From Sphingomonas sp. BK345 (GTDB taxonomy: Bacteria; Pseudomonadota; Alphaproteobacteria; Sphingomonadales; Sphingomonadaceae): 64,000 nucleotides of DNA. The notes under the pieces are model-generated. The model searched no databases, was not told where the DNA came from, and was given only the letters and a program-made list of their open reading frames with translations. The stretch covers positions 124,001-188,000 of the forward strand of contig NZ_JACHZX010000003.1 in the NCBI RefSeq assembly GCF_014193845.1. The letters run 5' to 3'. Shown one piece after another: positions 16,588-24,695 of this stretch. A program made the translations under genes and the position numbers. Numbering within the stretch: position 1 is the stretch's first letter; each line of letters opens with the position of its first letter.

Positions 16588-17169
16588 ATGAAGCGCCTCG
16601 CCATCTATTGCGGCTCCGCCACTCCCGCCGACCCCTTCTACCTCGAGCTCGCGCGCGAGGTCGGCCGCATGCTCGCCGAGCGCGGCGTCGGGGTGGTCTA
16701 CGGTGGCGGGCGGCTCGGGCTGATGGGCGCGATCGCCGACTCGGCGCTGGCGGCGGGGGGCGAGGTGATCGGGGTGATCCCGCAGGCGCTGGTCGACGCC
16801 GAGGTGGCGCATCGCGGGCTCAGCGAACTCCACGTCGTGCCCGGCATGCACCAGCGCAAGCAGCTCTTCACCGACCTCGCCGACGGCTTCGTGACGCTGC
16901 CCGGCGGCACCGGCACGATGGACGAGCTGTGGGAGGCGCTGAGCTGGGCGCAGCTCGGCTATCACGCCGACCCGGTGGGCCTGCTCAACGCGCGCGGCTA
17001 TTACGACGAGCTCGTCGCTTTCTGGGCGAAGATGGGCGAGGTCGGCTTCCTGCGCGCGCAGCACCGCGAGCTGCTGATCGTCGGCGAGACGCTGGAGCAG
17101 CTGCTCGACGCCATGGCGGCGCACGCGCCGACCCAGCCGATCGTCCGCATGGCCGCCAGCGACCTGTGA
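16588..17169 (+). CDS. LOG-family protein (TIGR00730; cytokinin riboside phosphohydrolase type)
   Basis: 193 residues with the Rossmann start LAIYCGSATPADPFYLELAR, VYGGGRLGLMGAIAD and the defining PGGTGTMDELWEA. LOG enzymes hydrolyse nucleoside 5'-monophosphates such as cytokinin ribotides, releasing the base and ribose phosphate; bacterial members are often annotated as lysine decarboxylase by mistake. The crtB gene starts 10 bp after its stop, so the two are probably cotranscribed although the functions are not obviously linked. The ATG at 16588 was preferred over an in-frame upstream start at 16552 that falls in the preceding gap. Confidence 0.88.
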   Translation: MKRLAIYCGSATPADPFYLELAREVGRMLAERGVGVVYGGGRLGLMGAIADSALAAGGEVIGVIPQALVDAEVAHRGLSELHVVPGMHQRKQLFTDLADGFVTLPGGTGTMDELWEALSWAQLGYHADPVGLLNARGYYDELVAFWAKMGEVGFLRAQHRELLIVGETLEQLLDAMAAHAPTQPIVRMAASDL

Positions 17170-17179
17170 GCGGCCGACT

Positions 17180-18130
17180 GTGACCGACTCGCGCGCCGCG
17201 CTGGTGGCGACGGCGCGCGAGTCGATCGCGCGCGGCTCGAAGAGCTTCGCCGCGGCCTCGCAGCTGTTCGCGCCTGACGTGCGCGAGCGCGCCTGGCTGC
17301 TCTACGCCTGGTGCCGCCGCTGCGACGATCTCGTCGACGGGCAGGACCACGGCCATGACCGCCACGCGGTCGCCGACGCGCCGGCGCGAGTCGCCGTGGT
17401 CCGCCGGCTGAGCGCCACCGCGCTGGCGGCCGAGCCGACCGGCGACCCCGCGTTCGACGCGCTCGGCGTGGTCGCGCGCGAGACGCGGCTGCCGCACCGC
17501 TTCGTCACCGATCTGATCGACGGCTTCCAACTCGACGCCGACGACTGGCGCCCGCGCTCCGAGGCCGACCTGTACCGTTACTGCTACCATGTCGCCGGCG
17601 CGGTCGGCTGCATGATGGCGGTGGTGATGGGGGTGCCGCCCGAGGACGAGGCGACGCTCGACCGCGCCTGCGACCTCGGCCTCGCCTTTCAGCTCGCCAA
17701 TATTGCCCGCGACATCGAGGAAGACGATCGCGTGGCGCGCTGCTACCTCCCCGACGAGTGGCTCGCCGAGATGGACGTGCCGCCCGGGCAGCACATGAAG
17801 CCGCCGTTCCGCGACCGCCTGGTGGTGCTGGCGCGGCGACTGGCGACTCGCGCCGAGCTGCACGAGGCGAGCGCGCGGGTGGGTACCAAGGCGCTGTCCT
17901 ACCGCTCGGCCTGGGCGGTGCTGGCGGCGGCGGGGATCTACGGCGACATCGCGCGGCGCGTGGCGGCCCGGGGGGCGCATGCGTGGGACCATCGCGTCAC
18001 CACGAGCAAGCGCGAGAAGCTCGCATGGATCGCGCGCGCGGCCTGGCAGGCGGCGCGGCGGCACCGGATCACCGACACGCCGCGCGATCCGCGGCTGTGG
18101 ACACGGCCGCGATCATCGCCTCTCACGTAG
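17180..18130 (+). CDS. crtB: Phytoene synthase CrtB
   Basis: 316 residues from a GTG start 10 bp after the LOG gene. The two aspartate-rich prenyl-synthase motifs are present: CDDLVD (about residues 53-58), and FQLANIARDIEEDDRVARCYLP further on, with the family signature around YRYCYHVAGAVGCMM. It condenses two geranylgeranyl diphosphates into phytoene, the substrate for CrtI encoded 1.8 kb upstream. The separation from crtY-crtI by mmcQ, a secreted protein and LOG means the carotenoid pathway is under at least two promoters. Confidence 0.94.
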   Translation: MTDSRAALVATARESIARGSKSFAAASQLFAPDVRERAWLLYAWCRRCDDLVDGQDHGHDRHAVADAPARVAVVRRLSATALAAEPTGDPAFDALGVVARETRLPHRFVTDLIDGFQLDADDWRPRSEADLYRYCYHVAGAVGCMMAVVMGVPPEDEATLDRACDLGLAFQLANIARDIEEDDRVARCYLPDEWLAEMDVPPGQHMKPPFRDRLVVLARRLATRAELHEASARVGTKALSYRSAWAVLAAAGIYGDIARRVAARGAHAWDHRVTTSKREKLAWIARAAWQAARRHRITDTPRDPRLWTRPRSSPLT

Positions 18131-18261
18131 CGCCGAGCCGTGCTCCGACGCACGCTCGAGCCCAAAACCACGTGCGTCATCGCGAGGCGGAAGGCCCTCC
18201 TACCGTTGCGCAACCAACACGGGCGCGGGTCATTGATCGAGGTGAGAGGAGACCACGCCCG

Positions 18262-18645
18262 ATGACGAGATTCGCCCTGATCGCCCCCGTCGCTGCCCTC
18301 GCGCTGGCCGCCTGCGGCGACCGCGTCGAGCAACATGCCGACCGCACCGGCAACGCCATCGCAGGAGAAATCGGCGCCGCCGCGGACAATGTCGCCGCCA
18401 GCGTCGACTCGCTGACCGACACGATGGCGAACCAGGTCGATGGCGTCGCGGCGCGCTCGCTCGACCGCGCCGCCGACCGGATCGACGACGCCTCGCGCCG
18501 GCTCGAGAGCGACGTGCGCCGCCACGCCGACCGTGCGCGCGATCGCGCCGGCGACGCGCTCAACGACGCGGGCGAGCGGCTACGCGACCGCGACGCGCCC
18601 GCAGATCACCGAGCCGAGGCCCCCACCGCCGATGAGCGGCGCTGA
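18262..18645 (+). CDS. Putative lipoprotein with amphipathic helical body
   Basis: 127 residues. The lipobox L-A-A-C at residues 15-18 follows a short hydrophobic signal, so the mature protein should be lipidated at Cys18. The rest is low-complexity and helical, rich in A, D and R with heptad-like spacing (SLDRAADRIDDASRRLESDV), resembling surface coiled-coil or apolipophorin-like proteins. No catalytic motif. The function is unknown. GGTGAGAGGAG about 12 bp upstream is the ribosome binding site. Confidence 0.65.
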   Translation: MTRFALIAPVAALALAACGDRVEQHADRTGNAIAGEIGAAADNVAASVDSLTDTMANQVDGVAARSLDRAADRIDDASRRLESDVRRHADRARDRAGDALNDAGERLRDRDAPADHRAEAPTADERR

Positions 18646-18667
18646 GACGCCTCAGCCACATGCCGCG

Positions 18668-19042
18668 TCACCGCCGCTTGCGGGTCGGCTTGGCTTTCGA
18701 CTTGGGCTGCGGTTTCGGCGCGGCCTTGCACGGGAAGGCTTCCTTGAGGCCCTGGCGCACCACGAAGGCGGGCGCTGCGCTCGACTTCTTCCCCTGCTTC
18801 CGCAGATATCTGCGCGCCGCCGCGGTGACCGCGACGTTGGAGCTGCGGTCCGGCGCTGGGCAGATCTGGCGCGCGCTCGACAACGCGTCGAAGGCGGCGA
18901 GCATATAGCCGGTGCAGAAGTCGGCGGTGGGATCGTCGTCTTTGCCGCGGCAGAGCTCGACCAGCTGCGGCGTCGTCAGCGAGCTGACCACCACCGGCCG
19001 GTCCGCCGCGGCCAGCAGCGCCGCGAGCAGCAGCGCGCTCAT
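18668..19042 (-). CDS. Rap1a/Tai-like periplasmic protein
   Basis: 124 residues. MSALLLAALLAAA is a short export signal. LTTPQLVELCRGK, DFCTGYMLAAFDAL, RQIC and LKEAFPC give four cysteines in the order and spacing of the Rap1a/Tai family, whose founding members are disulphide-bonded immunity proteins against type VI secretion amidase effectors. The C-terminus adds a lysine-rich tail (KPQPKSKAKPTRKRR). The ATG overlaps the stop of the upstream L,D-transpeptidase by 4 bp. No secretion effector is nearby, so a housekeeping envelope role is more likely than immunity. Confidence 0.6.
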   Translation of the reverse strand: MSALLLAALLAAADRPVVVSSLTTPQLVELCRGKDDDPTADFCTGYMLAAFDALSSARQICPAPDRSSNVAVTAAARRYLRKQGKKSSAAPAFVVRQGLKEAFPCKAAPKPQPKSKAKPTRKRR

Positions 19043-19848
19043 CGCGCGGCGCCCGCCCCGGTCGCGTCACCAGCGGCGGCGAGGTAGGGTAGCAGCCGCA
19101 CGCGCGGGAAGATCTCGTCGAGCGGCTTCACGTCGGGCGTGATGTAGACGATGCCGCCGCGCTTCTCGAACTGCGGGCGCAGCTTGCCGTTGTAGAAGCG
19201 CGCGCCGACGTTGATGCAGCCGAACGAGATGCGATTGTCCTCGGGCGAGGGCGACAGCAGCCGCTCGACGCGATGCTCGTTCTTGTGGAGGCTGGTAACG
19301 ACGTGCATCGCCACCGCGTTGGCATAGTCGACCCACAGCACGCGCTGGCGCCCGAAGGCGCGGCCGAATTTGGTGACGAAGCGGCCGGCGGGCGTGGTGC
19401 GCTCGGCCGGGCCGATATCGTCGAGGTTCTTGGCGCCGACCCCAGGCGTAGAATCGTCGCCGATGCCGACGCCGAGCAGGACCGGCGTCTCGCCGAGGAA
19501 GTCGCCGTTGGCGGCGAAGAGATACAGCGTCGCCGCGGGCTTATCGATCACCGCATAGGGCAGCTTGCCGTTGTCGTGCGCGGCGCCGACCCAGGCGATC
19601 AGCCGCTCGGCGTTCTCCGACCGCGGCATCACCGGTGCCGGCTCGACCGGCACCGCGACGGGCTTGGCCACCTTCGCGCCCTTGCGGGCCGGCTTCTTCG
19701 CCGTCGGCTTGGAAGCTCCGGCCTTGGCGGTCGCCTGCTTGCGCGCGGACGATGCCTGTGGCGCAGCGAACGCCGTACCCGACAACGCCAGCGCTGCGAG
19801 GGCCGCGACGATCATGCGACCCGCGCCGCGGGACGGACGGTCGGCCAT
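19039..19848 (-). CDS. L,D-transpeptidase (YkuD domain)
   Basis: 269 residues from the ATG at 19848. A signal sequence (about residues 12-30) precedes an A/K/P-rich linker (about 31-70). The YkuD catalytic domain covers about 90-240, with the HVVTSLHKNEHRV histidine and the active-site cysteine in RISFGCINVGARFY. The enzyme forms 3-3 cross-links in peptidoglycan or attaches proteins to it. The conserved motif usually reads 'S.GC.R', and here it is S-F-G-C-I-N, a recurring variant. The coupled downstream gene is Rap1a-like. Confidence 0.85.
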   Translation of the reverse strand: MADRPSRGAGRMIVAALAALALSGTAFAAPQASSARKQATAKAGASKPTAKKPARKGAKVAKPVAVPVEPAPVMPRSENAERLIAWVGAAHDNGKLPYAVIDKPAATLYLFAANGDFLGETPVLLGVGIGDDSTPGVGAKNLDDIGPAERTTPAGRFVTKFGRAFGRQRVLWVDYANAVAMHVVTSLHKNEHRVERLLSPSPEDNRISFGCINVGARFYNGKLRPQFEKRGGIVYITPDVKPLDEIFPRVRLLPYLAAAGDATGAGAAR

Positions 19849-19904
19849 ATCGATGATGGTCGGCCGTGCCGCCCGGCGACGCGCGCGCATCGTATCGTCG
19901 TGGA

Positions 19905-20216
19905 TCAGCCGCGCGGGCGACGCGCGCGCTGCTGCTGGAGCTGCTGCATCTGCTGCTCCGACGCGTCGACACGGGTGCCGAGCTGATCGATCCGCTGGCT
20001 GTTCTGCTGCGCCTGGGCGGCAGCGGCCTGTGCCTGGGTGAGCGCCTGGCCCGAGGTGCCCTCGACCGTGCGCAGTCGACCGTCGAGGCCGTCGATACGC
20101 TGGTTTACCGTGGCGATCTGGTCACGGACGAAGCCTTTGGAGGCGCAGCCGCCGAGCCCGACGGCGCCGACGGCGATCAGCGTCAGGGCCGTGACGCGGG
20201 GAAGGTTCGAACGCAT
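19905..20216 (-). CDS. Lpp-like coiled-coil lipoprotein
   Basis: 103 residues. The lipobox G-L-G-G-C follows a signal peptide, with lipidation expected at Cys24. The mature part, ASKGFVRDQIATVNQRIDGL onward, is one long coiled coil ending in a glutamine-rich stretch (QQMQQLQQQRARR). It resembles the alanine-zipper/Lpp-type proteins that trimerise at the outer membrane, but lacks the terminal lysine that ties Braun lipoprotein to peptidoglycan. It lies 56 bp upstream of the L,D-transpeptidase on the same strand. Confidence 0.65.
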   Translation of the reverse strand: MRSNLPRVTALTLIAVGAVGLGGCASKGFVRDQIATVNQRIDGLDGRLRTVEGTSGQALTQAQAAAAQAQQNSQRIDQLGTRVDASEQQMQQLQQQRARRPRG

Positions 20217-20463
20217 CTACTTACCTCTCGTACCAAAATGGACAGATAGCGCGAATGCGCACGAGCAGGAGAACGTTCCGGCGCCTGAACGAAACGTTAA
20301 TAGATGGTAAACGGCGCGGTGACCCGAGGCGGGACAGGTGCCGTGACGAGGGTCGGGCCGACCTGTTCAACATGAGTCGGGCGGCGGGCTCGCATCCATT
20401 CCGCGGCACAAGGCGTTGGCCGAGGACTAGTCACCGAGCGGATCGCGGACCTACATCACTCTC

Positions 20464-21810
20464 ATGCTTACCCCCGATCAGGCGCAGGAGCGCGCCACCG
20501 ACATCGTCCGACGCGCCCGCGCGGCAGGCGCCGACGCCGCCGACGCGGTGTTCGCCGCCAACGCCTCGAGCGAGGTGTCGGTGCGACTCGGCGCGCTCGA
20601 GGATGTCGGCCGGTCGGAGGGCGCCGACCTGGGCCTGCGGGTTTTCGTCGGCCAGCGCTCGGCGAGCGTCTCTACATCCGATCTCTCGCCCGAGTCGCTC
20701 ACCATCCTGGTCGAGCGCGCGGTGGCGATGGCGCGCGAGGCGCCGGAGGATCGCTGGGCCGGGCTCGCACCCGAGTCGCGGCTGCTGCACGGCGCCGCGC
20801 CGCTGCTCGACCTCGCCGATCGCGACGAACCCGATCTCCCGGCGCTGCGCGACGCCGCCGCGCGCGCGGAGGCGGCGGCGCGCGCCGTCGACGGCGTCAC
20901 CAACAGCGAGGGCGCGGGCGCGGCCTGGGGGCGAAGCGTCTGGGCGCTCGCCACCAGCCACGGCTTCGCCGGCGCCTATGAGGCGACCAGCCACACGCTC
21001 TCCGCCAGCGTGATCGCGGGCACGGGCGGCGCGATGCAGCGCGACTACGGCTTCCACGCCACCCGCCATCGCGCGCACCTCGACTCGCCCGAGGCGATCG
21101 GCGCGCTGGCAGGCGAGCGCGCCGCGGCGCGGGTCGGCGCCGGGCGCGCGCCGAGCGGCGCCATGCCGGTGGTGTTCGACCCGCGCGTCGGCGCGAGCCT
21201 GCTCAGCCATCTCAGCGGCGCCATCTCGGGCAGCGCGGTGACGCGGCGCACCAGCTTCCTGCTCGACTCGCTCGGTACCGCGATCCTGCCCGCAGGCATC
21301 AACGTGATCGATGACCCGCACCGCCCGCACGGGCTGCGCTCGCGCCCGTTCGACGGCGAGGGGCTGCCGGTCTCCCCCGTGGCGATCGTCAGCGACGGGA
21401 TGCTCGAGACGTGGCTGCTCGACAGCGCCTCGGCGCGCCAGCTCGGGCTCGAGCCGACCGGTCACGCCTCGCGCGGCATCGCCGGCGCGCCGGGCGTGAC
21501 GACGAGCAACCTCTACATGGAGGCGGGCCACGTGCCGGTGGAGACGCTGATCGAGGACATCGTCGAGGGGATCTACGTCACCGAGCTGATCGGACAGGGG
21601 GTCAACCCCGTCACCGGCGACTACAGCCGCGGCGCCGCCGGCTTCCTGATCGAGCGCGGCGCGCTCGGCCGGCCAGTGATCGAATTCACCATCGCGGGCA
21701 ATCTGAAGGACATGTTCCGCGCGCTGACGCCGGCGAACGATCTCGTCTTCCGCCACGGCGTCAACGTGCCGACGCTGCGGATCGAGGGCATGACGGTGGC
21801 GGGTGGCTGA
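20464..21810 (+). CDS. pmbA: TldE/PmbA metalloprotease subunit
   Basis: 448 residues, family length. Landmarks are RLGALEDVGRSEGADLGLRVFVG near the N-terminus, PVVFDPRVGASLLSHLSGAISG in the middle, and GVTTSNLYMEAG and FTIAGNLKDMF in the C-terminal half, all typical of TldE. It lacks the zinc-binding HExxxH of TldD, as expected. It partners with TldD, whose gene ends at 208 in this window. The stop overlaps the start of the next gene by 8 bp. Confidence 0.92.
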   Translation: MLTPDQAQERATDIVRRARAAGADAADAVFAANASSEVSVRLGALEDVGRSEGADLGLRVFVGQRSASVSTSDLSPESLTILVERAVAMAREAPEDRWAGLAPESRLLHGAAPLLDLADRDEPDLPALRDAAARAEAAARAVDGVTNSEGAGAAWGRSVWALATSHGFAGAYEATSHTLSASVIAGTGGAMQRDYGFHATRHRAHLDSPEAIGALAGERAAARVGAGRAPSGAMPVVFDPRVGASLLSHLSGAISGSAVTRRTSFLLDSLGTAILPAGINVIDDPHRPHGLRSRPFDGEGLPVSPVAIVSDGMLETWLLDSASARQLGLEPTGHASRGIAGAPGVTTSNLYMEAGHVPVETLIEDIVEGIYVTELIGQGVNPVTGDYSRGAAGFLIERGALGRPVIEFTIAGNLKDMFRALTPANDLVFRHGVNVPTLRIEGMTVAGG

Positions 21811-22597
21811 CGCCGCGCTGGCCGACGCGGTCGCGGCGATCGCGCGCGAAGCCGGGCAGATGGCGTTCGCGCGCTGGCGCACCGATTTCGCGCGGTGGGA
21901 GAAGGCGCCGGGCAGCCCGGTGTGCGAGGTCGACATCGACGTCGATCGCATGCTCCACGCACGGCTCGGCGCGCTGCTGCCCGACGCGGGCTGGCTCTCC
22001 GAGGAAACCGCCGACCGCCCCGACCGGCTCGCGCGCGAGCGGGTCTGGGTAGTCGACCCCATCGACGGCACGCGCGACTATATCCGCGGGCGCGCCGGCT
22101 GGTGCGTCTCGGTCGCATTGGTCGAGCACGGCCGGCCGGTGATCGGCGTGCTCGACGCGCCCGCGCGCGGCGAGGTGTGGCGCGCGCGCGCCGGCGCGGG
22201 CGCGACCGTGGCGCGCGACGACGGCAAGCGCTTCGACCTCGCGGCGGGCGACCGCCGCGACTTCGAGGGCGCGCGCGTGCCGGTGGACGCTTTGCCCAAG
22301 ACCGATCGCACCTTGGTCGCGGTGGAGAAGCCCAACTCGATCGCGCTGCGCATCGCGATGGTGGCGAGCGACCGCGCCGATCTCGTCGCGACGCTGCGCT
22401 GGGGCAATGAATGGGACATCGCCGCGGCGGTGCTGGTGGCGAGCGAGGCCGGCGCGACGGTGAGCGACGCGCTCGGCGCGCCGATCCTGTTCAACAAGCC
22501 CGACCCGCGCGCCTATGGCGTGCTGGTGACCGCGCCGGGCATCCACGCCGCCTCGGTGAAGCATCTCGCCGGGCGGGCGCGCGCGGTGATCGGGTAA
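21803..22597 (+). CDS. Inositol monophosphatase family phosphatase (CysQ-like)
   Basis: 264 residues from a GTG at 21803 that overlaps pmbA by 8 bp. The lithium-sensitive phosphatase motifs are intact: LSEETADRPDRL, VWVVDPIDGTRDYIRG (metal-binding D-P-I-D-G-T) and NEWDIAAAVLVASEAGA. It removes a phosphate from inositol phosphates or from 3'-phosphoadenosine 5'-phosphate; sequence alone does not settle which. Neighbouring pmbA points to no particular pathway. Confidence 0.85.
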   Translation: MADAALADAVAAIAREAGQMAFARWRTDFARWEKAPGSPVCEVDIDVDRMLHARLGALLPDAGWLSEETADRPDRLARERVWVVDPIDGTRDYIRGRAGWCVSVALVEHGRPVIGVLDAPARGEVWRARAGAGATVARDDGKRFDLAAGDRRDFEGARVPVDALPKTDRTLVAVEKPNSIALRIAMVASDRADLVATLRWGNEWDIAAAVLVASEAGATVSDALGAPILFNKPDPRAYGVLVTAPGIHAASVKHLAGRARAVIG

Positions 22598-22648
22598 CGG
22601 CCGTCGGGCTGGTCCGCTAAGCGCGACGAGACGTCCCGACCTACACTG

Positions 22649-22746
22649 CCGTCATCCCGGACTTGGTCCGGGATCCACTCCTCCGCAAGAGCGAACCCTG
22701 CAGAGCACGCGGAACGGTGGATCCCGGGCCAAGTCCGGGATGACGG
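22649..22746. repeat. Dispersed inverted repeat, 30-bp arms (GTCATCCCGGACTT family)
   Basis: The arms at 22649-22678 and 22717-22746 differ by one base. Sequence and total length match the copy at 10447-10544, with a different centre. It fills the convergent gap between the phosphatase gene and the small membrane-protein gene. Confidence 0.88.
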
Positions 22747-22783
22747 TTGAAAGCGGGAGGACGGTCGCGCCTGTTCGCCCGCC

Positions 22784-23110
22784 TTACCGCCGCTGGTCGC
22801 GCCGGTGCATCGGGCGCCAGCGTACTGCGGCGCAGATCACGGTCGGCCAGAACAGCGTGTTGATCACGTCCGGGATCGTGTCCCACCAGCGCCACGAATG
22901 ATAGTGGAGCCGGTCGAGCACCTCGTTGCCGAGCTCGGCCAGCGCCACCACCGTCAGCGGCACGAAGGTGCCGAGCGAGCGTCGCGTCACCAACCGGGCC
23001 AGGATCAGCACCGCCATACCGGCGTGGATGTGCAGCACCGTGTCGGTGGTGCCGGTGCCGTCGCCGATCCACTGGATGACGCGCGCGTACAGCGCGGGCA
23101 CGTCGATCAT
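22784..23110 (-). CDS. Small integral membrane protein
   Basis: 108 residues with three hydrophobic segments (about 24-42, 48-62 and 76-92) and a basic C-terminal tail (RWRPMHRRDQRR). The sequence EVLDRLHYHSWRWWDTIPDVINTLFWP between helices two and three has conserved-looking His and Trp residues. I do not recognise the family with confidence. It follows the HAD gene by 25 bp on the same strand and may close the gnd operon. Confidence 0.6.
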   Translation of the reverse strand: MIDVPALYARVIQWIGDGTGTTDTVLHIHAGMAVLILARLVTRRSLGTFVPLTVVALAELGNEVLDRLHYHSWRWWDTIPDVINTLFWPTVICAAVRWRPMHRRDQRR

Positions 23111-23135
23111 CGCGCGCGCCTCGCTGAGGCCGCGC

Positions 23136-23888
23136 TCAGCCCTGCTTCTGGCACGCGACGATCGCGGTCACCACGCTGATCGTCTCCTGCGGGTCGCGCA
23201 CGCGGACGCAGTCCACGCCCGCCTCGTGCGCCGGATAGTCGTTGCCGCCCGGGAAAATCGCGTCGCCGATGAAGAGCATCTCGCCGAGCTGGATGCCGCT
23301 CTCCGCTGCCAGCTTGCGCAGGCCATAGCCCTTGTCGACGCCCTCGCGGGTGATGTCGATCGAGGTGGCGCCGCCCATGTTGATCGCCAACCCCGGCAGC
23401 CGCTGCCGCAGGTCCGCCTGGATCACCTTGCGCTTGGCGAAGTCGGGGTCCCAGCTCTCCTTCGCCTCGAGCGGGGCCTGCTGGCCAAGCGCGGAGAAGG
23501 TGATCTGGCTGCCGCGGTCCTCGATCCGCTCGCCCCAGGTCTGCTCGGGGACGAAGCCGGTCGCCTCGAGCGACTGGCCGAAGGCAGTGATGATCTTCTG
23601 CTTCTCGGCGTCGTCGAACAGCTCGGCGTAGATCGTCTTCCACGCGCCGTCGCGGTGGACGTACAGCTTGGTGCCGGTGGTCGGCATCAGCCACAGCCGG
23701 TCGCGGTCGGCGCGCTCGGGCAGACGACTCGCCACCTGCTTCTCGAACTGCGGCCAGTCGCCGCCCGAGATCACCGCGACGTCGGCCACCGTCAGCAGAT
23801 CCGCCAGCGTCTCGCCCATGTCGTCCTTGAGCGCCTGTTTGCTGAGCGCGAGGGTGCCGTCGAGATCGAAGGCGACGAGCTTCTTCAT
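23136..23888 (-). CDS. HAD-IIB hydrolase, phosphomannomutase-like
   Basis: 250 residues. HAD motif I is FDLDGTLALSK, motif II is VISGGDWPQFEK, and motif IV is LFIGDAIFPGGNDYPA. The cap region (WLMPTTGTKLYVHRDGAWKTIY) and 'G.....GGNDYPA.EAG' match the HAD-IIB proteins closest to eukaryotic-type phosphomannomutase (PMM2). True PMM activity is not certain; many bacterial members are phosphatases. It starts immediately after the stop of the preceding HAD gene (TGAATG), in the operon gnd-HAD-HAD. Confidence 0.8.
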   Translation of the reverse strand: MKKLVAFDLDGTLALSKQALKDDMGETLADLLTVADVAVISGGDWPQFEKQVASRLPERADRDRLWLMPTTGTKLYVHRDGAWKTIYAELFDDAEKQKIITAFGQSLEATGFVPEQTWGERIEDRGSQITFSALGQQAPLEAKESWDPDFAKRKVIQADLRQRLPGLAINMGGATSIDITREGVDKGYGLRKLAAESGIQLGEMLFIGDAIFPGGNDYPAHEAGVDCVRVRDPQETISVVTAIVACQKQG

Positions 23889-24695
23889 TCAATGTCTCCG
23901 CGGCAGAACAATCGTTTCGATCGCGTGCGCTACGCCATCCTGGTCGTTTGCGCGAGTCACCTGGCGCGCCGCCTGTCTCACCGCCTCGGGCGCGTTGCCC
24001 ATCGCGATCGGCAGGCCAGCGCGGCGCAGCATCGGCAGGTCGTTGGCCTGGTCGCCGATCGCGGCCGTGTCCTCCAGCGCGATGCCGAGCGCGCAGCTGA
24101 GCGCGGCGATGCCGTCGCCCTTGTTGGCGCCCTTGGCGGTGACGTCGAGGTAATAGACCTGCGACTGCGCCACCGTGGCGCGATCGCCGATCGCGGTGTG
24201 GACGCGCGCGTAGAGCGCGTGGAGCATCGCCTCGTCGTCACTGACGAAGGTGAGCTTGTCGGCGCGGTCGAGCAGCGCGCCGAGGTCCTCCGCCACCACC
24301 GGCTCCTGCGCCGAGCTGCGCCGCTCGCTGGCGGTGTGCGGCCCATCGGGGTCGGTGGCATACCAGCGATCGTCGGCGAACAGCCAGGTGTCGACCTCGA
24401 ACTCGGCCGCGATCGCCAGCGCCTCGCGCGCGACATCGACGGGCAGCGTCTCGTGGTGGACGATCGTGCCGTCCCGCCGAAAGACGATGCCGCCGTTGAA
24501 GGCGGCGACGTCGCCGTCGAAGCCGAGCTGGTCGAGCAGCGGCCGGATGCCCGACATCGGCCGCGCGCTGATCAGCGTAAAGGCGACGCCCTCGTCCCGC
24601 AGCTGCTTCACCGCGGCGATGGTCGCCGGGGTGAGCTGCTTCTCCTTGTCGACGAGCGTGCCGTCGACGTCGGACACCAGCAATCGGATCGGCAT
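23889..24695 (-). CDS. Cof-type HAD-IIB sugar phosphatase
   Basis: 268 residues. Motif I is LLVSDVDGTLVDKEKQLTP, motif II is FTLISARPMSGIRPL, and the lysine/aspartate motif ends in KGDGIAALSCAL and AAIGDQANDLPMLRRAG. Cof-type phosphatases act on sugar phosphates, pyridoxal phosphate or other small phosphoesters. Its ATG shares a base with the TAA of the upstream gnd, so it is coupled to 6-phosphogluconate dehydrogenase and probably acts on a sugar-phosphate metabolite. Confidence 0.87.
   Translation of the reverse strand: MPIRLLVSDVDGTLVDKEKQLTPATIAAVKQLRDEGVAFTLISARPMSGIRPLLDQLGFDGDVAAFNGGIVFRRDGTIVHHETLPVDVAREALAIAAEFEVDTWLFADDRWYATDPDGPHTASERRSSAQEPVVAEDLGALLDRADKLTFVSDDEAMLHALYARVHTAIGDRATVAQSQVYYLDVTAKGANKGDGIAALSCALGIALEDTAAIGDQANDLPMLRRAGLPIAMGNAPEAVRQAARQVTRANDQDGVAHAIETIVLPRRH

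Noticed and set aside
18173..18215. GCGTCATCGCGAGGCGGAAG upstream of the lipoprotein gene as a dispersed repeat
   Set aside because: Only one arm is present and no inverted partner was found.
20265..20310. GAAC/GTTC motifs between the Lpp-like gene and pmbA as a LexA box
   Set aside because: The spacing does not fit the alphaproteobacterial GAAC-N7-GAAC or GTTC-N7-GTTC pattern.
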